The position numbers and the translations under genes are program-made. Positions 8,859 to 17,708 of a DNA stretch of 33,893 bases are shown in pieces. Positions within the stretch are counted from its first letter, which is position 1, and each line of letters starts with the position of its first letter. This DNA comes from Pseudomonas tehranensis (GTDB lineage Bacteria; Pseudomonadota; Gammaproteobacteria; Pseudomonadales; Pseudomonadaceae), in NCBI RefSeq assembly GCF_014268615.1, contig NZ_JABWQV010000033.1, forward strand, positions 1 through 33,893, written 5' to 3'. The notes under the pieces are model-generated. The model was not told the origin of the DNA and did not search any database. It was given only the letters and a program-made list of their open reading frames with translations.

Positions 8859-9617
8859 TCACCGCGACTGAATGATGCTCAACCGCTCGCCCACCACCAT
8901 CTCGGTGATCCAGTCCACCAGGATTGAGGTGTAGGCCTGTTGTGACACCGGGTCGCTCAAGGCATGGTCGGCGCCGTCGATGATCCGGTGCGTCAGCGAA
9001 TGGGTCTGCTGGCACGCTGCTCGGTAGCTCATGATCGTCGCGTGGGGCACATGGTCGTCGGTCTCCGACTCCACCAGCAACACATCACCCGTGAACTGCG
9101 AGCACGCGTGCAAGGCGCGGTTGGTGTCGGCGTGCACCAGGGTACTGCGGTAATCCAGCAGGTCAGTCTTGTCCAGGTCACGCTTGGGCGTGTGCCATTG
9201 CTCGTCGCGGTACAACGCCGGCACCCGCAATGCCAGCCAGCGCACCGGCCGCAGCAACGTCAGGATCGCCGCCAGGTAACCGCCGTAGCTAGTACCGACC
9301 ACGGCGATCGCCGAAGTGTCCAGGGCTGGATGAGCGAGCAGCCGGTCGTAGGCGGTGAGCAAATCCCGCAGGTTGTCTTCCCGGGTCACCCGGGACAACG
9401 GAATGCCCGCCCCGCCGGTATGCCCGCGCAAGTCGAAGGTCAGGCAGACGCAGCCCAAGCCGGCGATGCCTTTGGCTCGCTCCAGGTCACGCTCCTGGCT
9501 ACCGCCCCAACCGTGGACGAACAACACTCCCGGAACCTTCGATTTAGGGCTCAGAAAGGTGCCGTTCATGTATTCGTCGTCGATCTCGATCTGAATAGTT
9601 TCGCTTCTAGCCGTCAT
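8859..9617 (-). CDS. Alpha/beta hydrolase (dienelactone hydrolase/acyl-peptidase-like)
   Basis: This is a 252-aa serine hydrolase of the alpha/beta fold. FVHGWGGS near residues 33-40 forms the oxyanion region, GTSYGG holds the nucleophile Ser110, an acidic pair lies in SETDDHVP (Asp186/187), and the catalytic His217 is in GADHAL. No signal peptide or membrane segment is seen, so it should be cytoplasmic; the substrate is unknown. The start at 9617 overlaps the end of the upstream DUF3182 gene by 11 nt, so the two are almost certainly cotranscribed and possibly coupled. Carboxylester or amide hydrolysis is the family expectation. Convergent with the ybhN-like gene across a REPIN. Confidence 0.9.
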   Translation of the reverse strand: MTARSETIQIEIDDEYMNGTFLSPKSKVPGVLFVHGWGGSQERDLERAKGIAGLGCVCLTFDLRGHTGGAGIPLSRVTREDNLRDLLTAYDRLLAHPALDTSAIAVVGTSYGGYLAAILTLLRPVRWLALRVPALYRDEQWHTPKRDLDKTDLLDYRSTLVHADTNRALHACSQFTGDVLLVESETDDHVPHATIMSYRAACQQTHSLTHRIIDGADHALSDPVSQQAYTSILVDWITEMVVGERLSIIQSR

Positions 9618-10716
9618 AGGAATGAACCGTTACGTATTTAAGAAGAAAGTCACCATTGTGCGCCGGGCCGCGATAGACCTCCCTGGCCCCAGGGGGCAGA
9701 GGCTGGTCAGTGTAGGTCTCCACCGAGGACACACGAACCGCGCTGGACGAAGGGTCCTCAATGAACGCCTGCAACGCCGCAAGCTCAGCACTGCTGGCCC
9801 CACCCATACGCCATGACTGTTCCAGCACACCACCGCGAGGCTGACCGCTGACATCAATACCTTGGGCGATGTCGTAATTGCGCCGCGAGGCAAAGAAACT
9901 TGGAAAGGCCTGATTGGCAGCATCGTCAAACACCTGCGCCAACCGCACCGCCTCACGCACATCGTCGGGCAGCTCAAGTTTGAGCAACTCAATATAGCCG
10001 CCCCGCACCGCCAACAGGTCCGAGCCGCCGTAAACCTCCAGCCCTTCACTGTCGCGCGTCAGATGTTGCACACCGCAGTAGCTCAAGACCTGGCCGTTGA
10101 TGAAGCTCTGGCCGACGCTCTGGGTCTTGACCTGTTCGAGGTTCTGCTCAAGCACCACACCGTCGCGAAACAGCGTCTGGGCCTCGGGGTCGGCGGCGAT
10201 TTCATCGAATTGCGCCAGACTCTTGATCACCCGCTGATCGCGGCCGGCACAGGCATGGATAGGCTTGAAGCGGATCGCTCCGGTGTACAGCAGATGCTCG
10301 GCCGCCTGGCGCGCATCCTTGAGCGCAAACACCGTCACACCATCGAGCACCGCCCCCCGGGTCAACTTGGCAAACAACGGCGACCAGCCCAAAGGCGCGA
10401 CCGCATGCCGGTTCAGCAGACCGTGGGTAATGGCCTTGGTGCAGATAAAATCATGCTCGACGTAACCGCCCCAGAGATCCTCTGGCCCTTTGACGCCCAA
10501 GCGCAACGCGGTCTCTGCACCTATGACGGTTTGCGTGGGCAGCAAGTACAGATCATGGCCAGCATGAAGCTGTTGGTCATAACTGCCGCCGTATTCAAGC
10601 CCGAGAATCTGCGCCAACCAGCGGGCCAGCGCCCGATTGGTTTCGACTTCATGAAGCGGCGCGTGGGGGTTGATCGAATGGTCCACTACCCGTTTGTTGC
10701 GATTGACCGTCGTCAT
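9607..10716 (-). CDS. DUF3182 family protein, possible ATP-grasp-like enzyme
   Basis: This 369-aa protein is recognised as DUF3182, which has no established function. Several segments recall ATP-grasp ligases: a lysine in RFKPIHACAGRDQ near residues 152-164, an acidic hinge-like VVLEQNLEQ, then VYGGSDLLAVRGG, and a late NYDIAQGIDV and GGVLEQSW block that could position metal and nucleotide. This reading is by eye and unconfirmed. There is no signal peptide or membrane segment. The ATG at 10716 has AGGG about 8 nt upstream. The stop overlaps the downstream hydrolase gene. The 199-bp gap upstream, towards the GlxA-type gene, holds no convincing gene or terminator. Confidence 0.82.
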   Translation of the reverse strand: MTTVNRNKRVVDHSINPHAPLHEVETNRALARWLAQILGLEYGGSYDQQLHAGHDLYLLPTQTVIGAETALRLGVKGPEDLWGGYVEHDFICTKAITHGLLNRHAVAPLGWSPLFAKLTRGAVLDGVTVFALKDARQAAEHLLYTGAIRFKPIHACAGRDQRVIKSLAQFDEIAADPEAQTLFRDGVVLEQNLEQVKTQSVGQSFINGQVLSYCGVQHLTRDSEGLEVYGGSDLLAVRGGYIELLKLELPDDVREAVRLAQVFDDAANQAFPSFFASRRNYDIAQGIDVSGQPRGGVLEQSWRMGGASSAELAALQAFIEDPSSSAVRVSSVETYTDQPLPPGAREVYRGPAHNGDFLLKYVTVHSYDG

Positions 10717-10915
10717 GCGGTGCCCTTTTAACTGCGCTCGATGGCTTTAGGTAAAGGGGTGCAGAGATCAGGCCAACGGTGTTACAAGCCAGGACGAGCA
10801 ACGAAACGGGCGCCTGAGGGGGAATTGATAGCACCGGGCCTGTTTCATTCTGCACGACACCCTGATGTCATCCGGCAAATTGCACGACGGCTGCGACGAT
10901 GGCGAGGATCAATGA

Positions 10916-11908
10916 CTACTTTTGAGCATTCATCGGACTCACCCCAAACCTCGCCCGATAATCACTGGGCGCCAACCCGGTAATTTTCTTGAACGTCGCG
11001 CGAAAAGCCCCCGGATCCTGATAACCCACCGTCCAGGCAATGTGGTCGATGGTGCCATTGGTGAACTCCAGCATTTCCCGGGCCTTGCCGACGCGCAGGT
11101 GCTGGCAGTACTCGGTGGGTTTGAGCCCAGTGGCGGCGCGAAACCTGCGCAGGAAGGTGCGTTCCTCCAGCCCGGCCCGTTCGGCCATGGCGCCGAGGGA
11201 AACGTCCACTGCGCCGCTGCCTTGCAACCAGTGCTGGACCTTGAGTATGGCCGCGTCACCGTGTCCGAGGATGGGCGCAAAGTTACTGCCGCATTGGCTA
11301 GCGCTGTCGCTGTGTTCGATCACCAGAAACTGCGCCGTGCGCGTGGCGATGCTGGGTCCGAGCAGGCGGTCCACCAGTCGTAGCCCCAGCTCTGACCAGG
11401 CCATCAGCCCGGCCGTGGTAATCAGGTCGCCATCGTCGACGATGGGCTTGTCAGCGTCGAGCTTGATCTTTGGATAACGTGCGGCAAAGGTCTTGGCCGA
11501 GGTCCAGTGGGTCGTGGCACTGCGCCCATCGAGCAGACCGCTTTCGGCCAACAGAATCGAACCGACACACACACCACCCAGCACGGTGCCGTCGGCATGC
11601 CGCGCTCGCAACCAGGTCATCAGCGCCGGCGAAACCAGCCCGTCATCGAAACCGGCGATGGACGGTGGAATCAGCAGCGCAACCAGTCTGCCCTGGGGAC
11701 CGGCGACACTGTCGAACACCCGGGTCGGCACTTCACCCTCCTGCGCTTGCCAATGACTGACTCGCAGGCGCGGCAACTGAGCGCTGGCTTGCTCGTCGGC
11801 AATACGCTCCGCCACGGCGAACAGATCGGTCAAGCCATGTACCGCCGCCAGTTGCGCGCCGGGGTAGATGAGCACCCCGAGTTCAGCGACTGCCCTTTGC
11901 TGCGCCAT
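10916..11908 (-). CDS. GlxA-family transcriptional regulator (DJ-1/PfpI + AraC HTH)
   Basis: This 330-aa regulator has an N-terminal DJ-1/PfpI (class I amidotransferase-like) domain over residues 8-200, with a cysteine in the elbow GGVCVGS (Cys114), and a C-terminal AraC-type double helix-turn-helix near 225-325. The HTH part contains GLEERTFLRRF, GLKPTEYCQHLRV and the second-helix signature VGYQDPGAFRATFKK. Such proteins often activate nearby catabolic genes in response to small nitrogen compounds; the ligand here is unknown. The ATG at 11908 is preferred because GAGGG lies upstream on the coding strand. An in-frame ATG at 11962 has no ribosome site and would extend into the shared promoter. 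It is divergent from the cysteine hydrolase at 12005. Confidence 0.92.
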   Translation of the reverse strand: MAQQRAVAELGVLIYPGAQLAAVHGLTDLFAVAERIADEQASAQLPRLRVSHWQAQEGEVPTRVFDSVAGPQGRLVALLIPPSIAGFDDGLVSPALMTWLRARHADGTVLGGVCVGSILLAESGLLDGRSATTHWTSAKTFAARYPKIKLDADKPIVDDGDLITTAGLMAWSELGLRLVDRLLGPSIATRTAQFLVIEHSDSASQCGSNFAPILGHGDAAILKVQHWLQGSGAVDVSLGAMAERAGLEERTFLRRFRAATGLKPTEYCQHLRVGKAREMLEFTNGTIDHIAWTVGYQDPGAFRATFKKITGLAPSDYRARFGVSPMNAQK

Positions 11909-11946
11909 TGTCAGTTTTCCCTCGCTTATTGTCGTTACGGCCAATT

Positions 11947-11981
11947 CTGAAACCGCTGGCATGAGCCAATACTGGCTTCAG
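11947..11981. promoter_or_regulatory. Candidate operator dyad in GlxA/hydrolase divergent promoter
   Basis: A 35-bp imperfect dyad lies in the 96-bp divergent spacer. The outer arms are CTGAAACC (11947-11954) and GGCTTCAG (11974-11981), matching 7 of 8. The inner arms are TGGC (11957-11960) and GCCA (11965-11968) around ATGA. Its position suits an operator for the adjacent AraC-type regulator. No function is shown. Confidence 0.35.
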
Positions 11982-12004
11982 ACCCCACTGATCGAGGAAG
12001 CCTC

Positions 12005-12559
12005 ATGTCCAAGCAAGCGCTCATCGTAGTCGATATCCAGAACGACTACTTCCCCCAGGGAAAATGGCCATTGGTCGATGCCGAAGCGGCCGCCGATAAC
12101 GCCGCCAGACTGATCGAAGCCTTTCGCCAGGCCGCGGATCAGGTAGTGCACATTCGTCACGAATTCACCTCTGATTCCGCGCCGTTCTTCACCCCAGGCT
12201 CTGAAGGTGCTCAGTTGCATCCCAAAGTGCTCAACCGCGCCGACGAACCGGTGGTGCTCAAGCACTTCGTCAACTCGTTTCGCGAAACCCAATTGCAAGC
12301 CATCCTTGACCGTCACGACATTAAGCATCTGGTGATCGTCGGCAGCATGAGCCACATGTGCATCGACGGAGTCGCCCGGGCGGCGGCGGACATGGGCTAT
12401 GAGGTCACGGTGATTCACGATGCCTGTGCCAGCCGCGATCTGGAATTCAATGGGCTCGTCGTCCCGGCGGCTCAAGTCCATGCGGCCTTCATGTCGGCGC
12501 TGGGGTTTGCCTATGCGGAGGTGGTGAGCACCGAACAGTTTTTGGCTGCCCGCCACTGA
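12005..12559 (+). CDS. Isochorismatase-family cysteine hydrolase
   Basis: This 184-aa protein of the isochorismatase/nicotinamidase superfamily has an apparent complete catalytic triad: Asp10 in VVDIQND, Lys86 in VVLKHFVNSF, and nucleophile Cys119 in SMSHMCIDG, preceded by the usual VGSMS turn. Members hydrolyse nicotinamide, ureidoacrylate, carbamoyl sarcosine or isochorismate; the sequence does not decide among them. The ATG at 12005 follows GAGGAAG at good spacing. It is transcribed divergently from a GlxA-type regulator, which probably controls it. It ends before the bidirectional hairpin shared with ssb. Confidence 0.93.
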   Translation: MSKQALIVVDIQNDYFPQGKWPLVDAEAAADNAARLIEAFRQAADQVVHIRHEFTSDSAPFFTPGSEGAQLHPKVLNRADEPVVLKHFVNSFRETQLQAILDRHDIKHLVIVGSMSHMCIDGVARAAADMGYEVTVIHDACASRDLEFNGLVVPAAQVHAAFMSALGFAYAEVVSTEQFLAARH

Positions 12560-12592
12560 GTCATGCCTCAAGCGGCAAATTCAAGGCTAAAA

Positions 12593-12625
12593 AAAACCGC
12601 GCCTCGTAAACCGAAGCGCGGTTTT
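12593..12625. terminator. Bidirectional intrinsic terminator between cysteine hydrolase and ssb
   Basis: AAAACCGCG (12593-12601) pairs with CGCGGTTTT (12617-12625), and the stem can extend by one more G-C pair. A-tracts and T-tracts flank both sides, with eight A on the left. It can therefore end ssb transcription on the - strand and the hydrolase transcript on the + strand. Confidence 0.88.
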
Positions 12626-12666
12626 GTCTTTAGCTTGAAGCTCGCGGCTTGAAGCTTCCGGCTGCT

Positions 12667-13185
12667 TTAGAACGGAATATCGTCATCAAAGCTGTCGAAA
12701 TCCGGAGCCGGTTGCGGCGCGGCCTGTTGTGGGGCCGCTGGGCGCTCACGCTGTGGCTGAGGCGCCGACTGCGGGCGAGGCGCCTGCTGGCGCGGAGCAG
12801 CCTGCTGGTAGTTGTTGCCACCTTGCTGCTGGTCACCCTGTGGACGACCGCCCAGCAGTTGCATGGTGCCTTGCATGTCGACCACGATTTCGGTGGTGTA
12901 GCGCTTGATGCCGTCTTTTTCCCACTCGCGGGTCTGTAGCTTGCCTTCGATGTACACCTGCGAACCCTTGCGCAGGTATTCGCCGGCGATTTCGGCCACC
13001 TTGCCGAACATCGACACGCGGTGCCATTCGGTCTTCTCGACCTTCTGGCCAGTCTGCTTGTCGGTCCACTGTTCGCTGGTCGCCAGACTCAGGTTGGTCA
13101 CAGCGTTGCCATTGGGCAGGTAGCGAACTTCGGGATCCTGGCCGCAAGTACCGACCAATATGACTTTGTTAACCCCACGGGCCAT
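12667..13185 (-). CDS. ssb: Single-stranded DNA-binding protein SSB
   Basis: This 172-aa SSB has the N-terminal OB fold (residues 1 to about 107) beginning [20 protein letters not shown], a glutamine-, proline- and glycine-rich linker, and the acidic C-terminal tip DDDIPF. The tip recruits repair and replication partners. The protein binds single-stranded DNA as a tetramer during replication, recombination and repair. AGGAGAACGTT directly precedes the ATG. The gene starts 9 nt after the MFS transporter stop, so at least part of its expression should come from the shared - strand transcript. No LexA box was found near it. It ends at the hairpin at 12593-12625. Confidence 0.98.
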   Translation of the reverse strand: MARGVNKVILVGTCGQDPEVRYLPNGNAVTNLSLATSEQWTDKQTGQKVEKTEWHRVSMFGKVAEIAGEYLRKGSQVYIEGKLQTREWEKDGIKRYTTEIVVDMQGTMQLLGGRPQGDQQQGGNNYQQAAPRQQAPRPQSAPQPQRERPAAPQQAAPQPAPDFDSFDDDIPF

Positions 13186-13194
13186 AACGTTCTC

Positions 13195-14592
13195 CTAGGC
13201 TTCGCACGTGGTCGGGGCCGGGTTGTTCACCAGGCGCTCGAGCGTCGCGCGATCCAATAATTCGGTGTCCAGTTTGATATAAACGGCCGCTTCGTCGGCG
13301 ACCACCACTGCATCGGTTACTCCAACGACGGCCTTAAGGCGCTCGGTCAGGCCTGCTTCGCGGATGGCTTCGGGCGACAACGGCAAGCGCAGGCTCGTCA
13401 CATACGGAGGTTCGCGCATGGTAACAGCAAAGGCCAGCCAAAGTGCAGCCAGCGCGGCGCATCCCAGGAACACAACCGACAAACCGCCATGCTGGAACAG
13501 CCAGCCGCCGAGGATCCCGCCCAACGCCGAACCGAGGAACTGGCTGGTGGAGTACACCCCCATCGCCGTGCCTTTGCCGCCCGCCGGTGAAACCTTGCTG
13601 ATCAGCGACGGCAGCGACGCCTCCAGCAGATTGAACGCGGTGAAGAACACCACTGTTCCGATCACCAGGGCCCGCAGGCTGTCGCCGAACCGCCAGAAGA
13701 ATAGCTCAGTGAGCATCAGCGTCACGACGGCGCCGAGCAAAACTCGTTTCATTTTGCGTCGTTTCTCGCCGTAGATGATGAACGGGATCATGGCGAAAAA
13801 CGAAATCAGCAGCGCAGTCAGGTAAACCCACCAATGCTGCTCCTTGGGCAAGCCGGCCTTCTCCACCAGCGCCAGCGGCAAGGCCACGAAGCTGGACATC
13901 AACATGGCGTGAAGCACGAAGATGCCCAGGTCCAGGCGCAGCAGATCCGGGTGCTTGAGCGTCGGAATCAGCGCTTGGCGAGCCACCCCGGATTCGCGGT
14001 GCTGCAACGGCCCGGTCGAGCGCGGCACCATGAACGCCACGATCAGGATGCCCACCAGCGCCATGCCTCCCGTGACCAGGAACAGGCCCGACAAGCCAAA
14101 GGCGCGGGTCAGCAACGGCCCAACCACCATGGCGACGGCGAACGACAGCCCGATCGTCATGCCGATCATGGCCATGGCCTTGGTCCGATGCTGTTCGCGG
14201 GTCAGGTCCGAGAGCAAAGCCATGACGGCCGCGGAAATTGCCCCGGCACCTTGCAGGATGCGTCCGGCGATCACGCCCCAGATCGAATCGGCATTGGCCG
14301 CCAGCACACTGCCCAGGGCAAAGATAATCAAGCCCAGGTAGATGACCGGACGCCGGCCGATGCGGTCGGAAATGACCCCGAACGGGATCTGGAAAATCGC
14401 CTGGGTCAGGCCGTACGCGCCAATCGCCAACCCGATGAGGGCCGGGGTCGCGCCAGCCAGATCCATGCCATAGGTCGCCAGCACCGGCAACACCATGAAC
14501 ATGCCCAGCATACGGAAGGCGAACACAAGGGCCAGACCGCTTGCCGCGCGGGTCTCGCCGCTGCTCATGCGTTCGCTGTGGGGATCGTGCAT
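13195..14592 (-). CDS. MFS transporter with C-terminal extra domain (YajR-like)
   Basis: This 465-aa major facilitator has about 12 membrane segments. The cytoplasmic motif [11 protein letters not shown] lies near residues 72-81, between helices 2 and 3. After the last helix there are about 70 soluble residues (from roughly 395) with a small alpha/beta pattern ([17 protein letters not shown]...), resembling the ferredoxin-like YAM domain of E. coli YajR. Drug/proton antiport is the family expectation; the substrate is unknown. GAGG lies 7 nt before the ATG. The gene is divergent from uvrA and lies 9 nt upstream of ssb, an order conserved in other Pseudomonas as I recall it. Confidence 0.93.
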   Translation of the reverse strand: MHDPHSERMSSGETRAASGLALVFAFRMLGMFMVLPVLATYGMDLAGATPALIGLAIGAYGLTQAIFQIPFGVISDRIGRRPVIYLGLIIFALGSVLAANADSIWGVIAGRILQGAGAISAAVMALLSDLTREQHRTKAMAMIGMTIGLSFAVAMVVGPLLTRAFGLSGLFLVTGGMALVGILIVAFMVPRSTGPLQHRESGVARQALIPTLKHPDLLRLDLGIFVLHAMLMSSFVALPLALVEKAGLPKEQHWWVYLTALLISFFAMIPFIIYGEKRRKMKRVLLGAVVTLMLTELFFWRFGDSLRALVIGTVVFFTAFNLLEASLPSLISKVSPAGGKGTAMGVYSTSQFLGSALGGILGGWLFQHGGLSVVFLGCAALAALWLAFAVTMREPPYVTSLRLPLSPEAIREAGLTERLKAVVGVTDAVVVADEAAVYIKLDTELLDRATLERLVNNPAPTTCEA

Positions 14593-14771
14593 GGAAAAAC
14601 CTCGTGTGAACCGGCGGCGATTCTACCAGTCCCATCGATTGAGGGGGTATATGGCGACCGTTTGCCGCGCAGTCTTCATGTATGACTGCAAACGCACTTT
14701 CAATAGTGTGCATCCATCCAGTATTTGCCCGTATACTCCTACGTTTTCGACGCCCGCCGAGCGAGGCCACT

Positions 14772-17606
14772 TTGGACAAGATCCTGATTCGTGGGGCCCG
14801 TACCCACAACCTGAAGAACATCGACCTGACCCTGCCACGGGACAAGCTGATCGTCATCACCGGCCTGTCCGGATCCGGCAAATCATCCCTGGCCTTCGAC
14901 ACCCTGTACGCTGAAGGCCAGCGCCGCTATGTCGAATCGCTGTCGGCCTACGCCCGGCAGTTCCTGTCGATGATGGAAAAACCCGACGTCGACACCATCG
15001 AAGGCCTGTCGCCGGCGATTTCCATCGAACAGAAGTCGACTTCCCACAACCCGCGATCCACCGTCGGCACCATCACCGAGATCTACGACTACCTGCGTCT
15101 GCTGTATGCGCGGGTCGGTATTCCCCGGTGTCCCGACCACGACATCCCGCTGGAAGCCCAGACCGTCAGCCAGATGGTCGACCTGGTGCTGGCGCAGCCC
15201 GAAGGCAGCAAGTTGATGCTGCTGGCGCCGGTCATCCGCGAGCGCAAGGGCGAGCACCTGATGGTCTTCGAAGAACTGCGCGCCCAAGGCTTCGTTCGGG
15301 CACGGGTCAACGGCAAGCTGTGTGAGCTGGACGAACTGCCGAAGCTGGATAAACAGAAAAAGCATTCGATCGATGTGGTGGTTGACCGCTTCAAGGTCCG
15401 GGCCGACCTGCAGCAGCGCCTGGCCGAATCCTTCGAGACGGCGCTGAAACTGGCCGACGGCATCGCCCTGGTAGCGCCGATGGACGACGAGCCCGGCGAG
15501 GAAATCATCTTCTCGGCGCGCTTCGCCTGCCCGATCTGCGGCCACGCCATCAGCGAGCTGGAACCCAAGCTGTTCTCCTTCAACAACCCGGCCGGCGCGT
15601 GCCCGACCTGCGATGGCCTGGGGGTCAAGCAGTTCTTCGACACCAAGCGCCTGGTCAATGGCGAACTGACCCTGGCCGAGGGTGCAATTCGCGGCTGGGA
15701 CCGGCGTAACGTCTACTACTTCCAGATGCTCGGGTCGCTGGCGGCCCATTACAAGTTCAGCCTGGACAAACCCTTCAACGAACTGCCCGCCGACCAGCAG
15801 AAATTCATCCTGCACGGCAGCGGTTCACAAAGTGTCGACTTCAAATACCTGAACGACCGTGGCGATATCGTCAAACGCTCCCACCCGTTCGAAGGCATCG
15901 TGCCGAACCTGGAGCGGCGTTATCGTGAGACCGAATCGGCCAGCGTGCGCGAAGAACTGGCCAAGTTCCTCAGCACCCAGCCTTGCCCCGATTGCCGCGG
16001 TACCCGTTTGCGTCGGGAGGCGCGGCATGTGTGGGTCGGTGAGAAAACCCTGCCAGCAGTCACCAATCTGCCGATTGGCGACGCCACCGACTACTTCGGC
16101 GGCTTGAAGCTCACTGGCCGCCGGGGCGAAATTGCCGACAAGATCCTCAAGGAAATTCGCGAGCGCTTGCAATTTCTGGTGAACGTCGGCCTGGACTACC
16201 TGACCCTCGATCGCAGCGCAGATACCCTGTCTGGCGGCGAAGCCCAGCGTATCCGCCTGGCCAGCCAGATCGGTGCCGGCCTGGTGGGGGTGATGTACAT
16301 CCTCGACGAACCGTCCATTGGCCTGCACCAGCGGGACAATGATCGGTTGCTGGGAACCTTGAAGCACCTGCGGGACATCGGCAACACGGTGATCGTGGTC
16401 GAGCATGACGAAGACGCGATCCGCCTGGCCGATTACGTGGTGGACATCGGCCCGGGTGCGGGCGTGCATGGCGGGCATATCGTCGCCCAAGGCACGGCCG
16501 CCGAAGTCATGGCGCATCCTGACTCCCTGACTGGTAAATACCTGTCGGGCCGGGTAAAGATCAAGGTGCCGGCCAAGCGTACGCCGCGCAACAAGAAGCT
16601 GTCGCTGAGCCTCAAGGGCGCCCGTGGCAACAACTTGCGCAACGTCGACCTGGACATCCCGATTGGCCTGCTGACGTGCGTGACCGGCGTGTCCGGTTCC
16701 GGCAAATCGACGCTGATCAACAACACCCTGTTCCCCCTCAGCGCCACCGCCCTGAACGGCGCTACGACCCTGGAAGCCGCCGCCCACGACAGCATCAAGG
16801 GCCTGGAGCATCTGGACAAGGTTGTCGACATCGACCAGAGCCCCATCGGCCGCACACCGCGCTCCAACCCGGCGACTTATACCGGGCTGTTCACGCCCAT
16901 CCGCGAACTGTTCGCCGGCGTGCCGGAGTCCCGTTCGCGCGGCTATGGCCCGGGGCGTTTCTCGTTCAACGTCAAGGGCGGGCGCTGCGAAGCCTGCCAG
17001 GGCGACGGCCTGATCAAGGTCGAAATGCACTTCTTGCCGGACATCTATGTGCCGTGCGATGTGTGCAAGAGCAAGCGCTACAACCGCGAAACCCTGGAGA
17101 TCAAGTACAAGGGCAAGAATATCCACGAAACCCTCGAGATGACCATCGAAGAGGCCCGGGTGTTCTTCGACGCGGTGCCGGCACTGGCGCGCAAGCTCCA
17201 GACGCTGATGGATGTGGGGCTGTCGTACATCAAGCTTGGCCAATCGGCGACGACGTTGTCCGGCGGCGAGGCCCAGCGGGTCAAGCTGTCTCGCGAGCTG
17301 TCCAAGCGCGATACCGGCAAGACCCTGTACATCCTCGACGAGCCGACCACGGGTTTGCACTTCGCGGATATCCAGCAATTGCTCGACGTCCTACATCGCC
17401 TTCGCGACCATGGCAACACCGTGGTGGTGATCGAGCACAACCTGGATGTGATCAAGACCGCGGACTGGCTGGTGGACCTGGGCCCGGAAGGCGGCTCCAA
17501 GGGTGGTCAGATCATCGCGGTGGGTACGCCCGAGGAAGTGGCCGAGATGAAGCAATCGCACACTGGCTACTACCTCAAGCCGTTGCTGGAGCGTGACCGG
17601 GACTGA
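14772..17606 (+). CDS. uvrA: UvrABC excinuclease subunit A
   Basis: UvrA recognises bulky DNA lesions for nucleotide excision repair and loads UvrB. The 944-aa protein has two ABC ATPase halves. The first Walker A is GLSGSGKSS (residues 31-39) and the second is GVSGSGKST; there are two signatures, [12 protein letters not shown] and [12 protein letters not shown]. Zinc-binding cysteines appear in CPICGH with CPTCDG, and in CEACQGDG with CDVC. The start is a TTG at 14772 (read [14 protein letters not shown] next) with GCGAGG 5 nt upstream. That gives the family's usual N-terminus; the ATG 90 nt upstream would add 30 atypical residues. A TATACT at 14732-14737 may be the -10 element. The gene is divergent from the MFS gene and followed by a strong terminator. 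Confidence 0.98.
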   Translation: MDKILIRGARTHNLKNIDLTLPRDKLIVITGLSGSGKSSLAFDTLYAEGQRRYVESLSAYARQFLSMMEKPDVDTIEGLSPAISIEQKSTSHNPRSTVGTITEIYDYLRLLYARVGIPRCPDHDIPLEAQTVSQMVDLVLAQPEGSKLMLLAPVIRERKGEHLMVFEELRAQGFVRARVNGKLCELDELPKLDKQKKHSIDVVVDRFKVRADLQQRLAESFETALKLADGIALVAPMDDEPGEEIIFSARFACPICGHAISELEPKLFSFNNPAGACPTCDGLGVKQFFDTKRLVNGELTLAEGAIRGWDRRNVYYFQMLGSLAAHYKFSLDKPFNELPADQQKFILHGSGSQSVDFKYLNDRGDIVKRSHPFEGIVPNLERRYRETESASVREELAKFLSTQPCPDCRGTRLRREARHVWVGEKTLPAVTNLPIGDATDYFGGLKLTGRRGEIADKILKEIRERLQFLVNVGLDYLTLDRSADTLSGGEAQRIRLASQIGAGLVGVMYILDEPSIGLHQRDNDRLLGTLKHLRDIGNTVIVVEHDEDAIRLADYVVDIGPGAGVHGGHIVAQGTAAEVMAHPDSLTGKYLSGRVKIKVPAKRTPRNKKLSLSLKGARGNNLRNVDLDIPIGLLTCVTGVSGSGKSTLINNTLFPLSATALNGATTLEAAAHDSIKGLEHLDKVVDIDQSPIGRTPRSNPATYTGLFTPIRELFAGVPESRSRGYGPGRFSFNVKGGRCEACQGDGLIKVEMHFLPDIYVPCDVCKSKRYNRETLEIKYKGKNIHETLEMTIEEARVFFDAVPALARKLQTLMDVGLSYIKLGQSATTLSGGEAQRVKLSRELSKRDTGKTLYILDEPTTGLHFADIQQLLDVLHRLRDHGNTVVVIEHNLDVIKTADWLVDLGPEGGSKGGQIIAVGTPEEVAEMKQSHTGYYLKPLLERDRD

Positions 17607-17623
17607 TTCCTGCCCGGACACGA

Positions 17624-17660
17624 AAAAGCCCCTGTCATCTCATCGATGGCAGGGGCTTTT
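17624..17660 (+). terminator. Intrinsic terminator of uvrA
   Basis: AAAAGCCCCTGTCAT (17624-17638) pairs with ATGGCAGGGGCTTTT (17646-17660) with one wobble pair and a 7-nt loop. A T-rich tail follows (GCTTTTCTTC). It lies 18 nt after the uvrA stop. Confidence 0.93.
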
Positions 17661-17670
17661 GCTTTTCTTC

Positions 17671-17698
17671 TGTGGGAGCGAGCAAGCTCGCTCCCACA
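17671..17698. repeat. Single REP palindrome, fully symmetric
   Basis: TGTGGGAGCGAGC, a 2-nt AA centre and GCTCGCTCCCACA form a perfect 13-bp inverted repeat. It differs from the other REP copies, whose right arm ends GCTCGCGATGA. It lies between the convergent uvrA and ftnA genes and may serve as a transcript end for both. Confidence 0.88.
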
Positions 17699-17708
17699 AT
17701 TATCGCGA

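Noticed and set aside
10741..10983. An 80-codon + strand open frame in the DUF3182-GlxA gap
   Set aside because: It has no recognisable domain, no ribosome site, and its 3' part overlaps the GlxA-type gene. The gap is better read as the upstream region of the DUF3182 gene.
14620..14625. TAGAAT on the - strand as the -10 of the MFS-ssb operon
   Set aside because: The hexamer matches well, but nothing like a -35 is found 16-18 nt upstream, so it is not listed as a promoter.
14720..14737. AGTAT-N8-ATACT upstream of uvrA as a LexA (SOS) box
   Set aside because: The LexA consensus CTGTAT-N4-ATACAG needs 4 nt between GTAT and ATAC, but here there are 8, and the outer CTG/CAG are absent. TATACT may instead be part of the uvrA promoter.
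15825..17378. A 517-codon open frame on the - strand inside uvrA
   Set aside because: It is antisense to UvrA, which is conserved across this whole stretch; its composition (rich in Ala, Gly, Arg, Gln, Val, His) is typical of GC-rich complementary-frame shadows.
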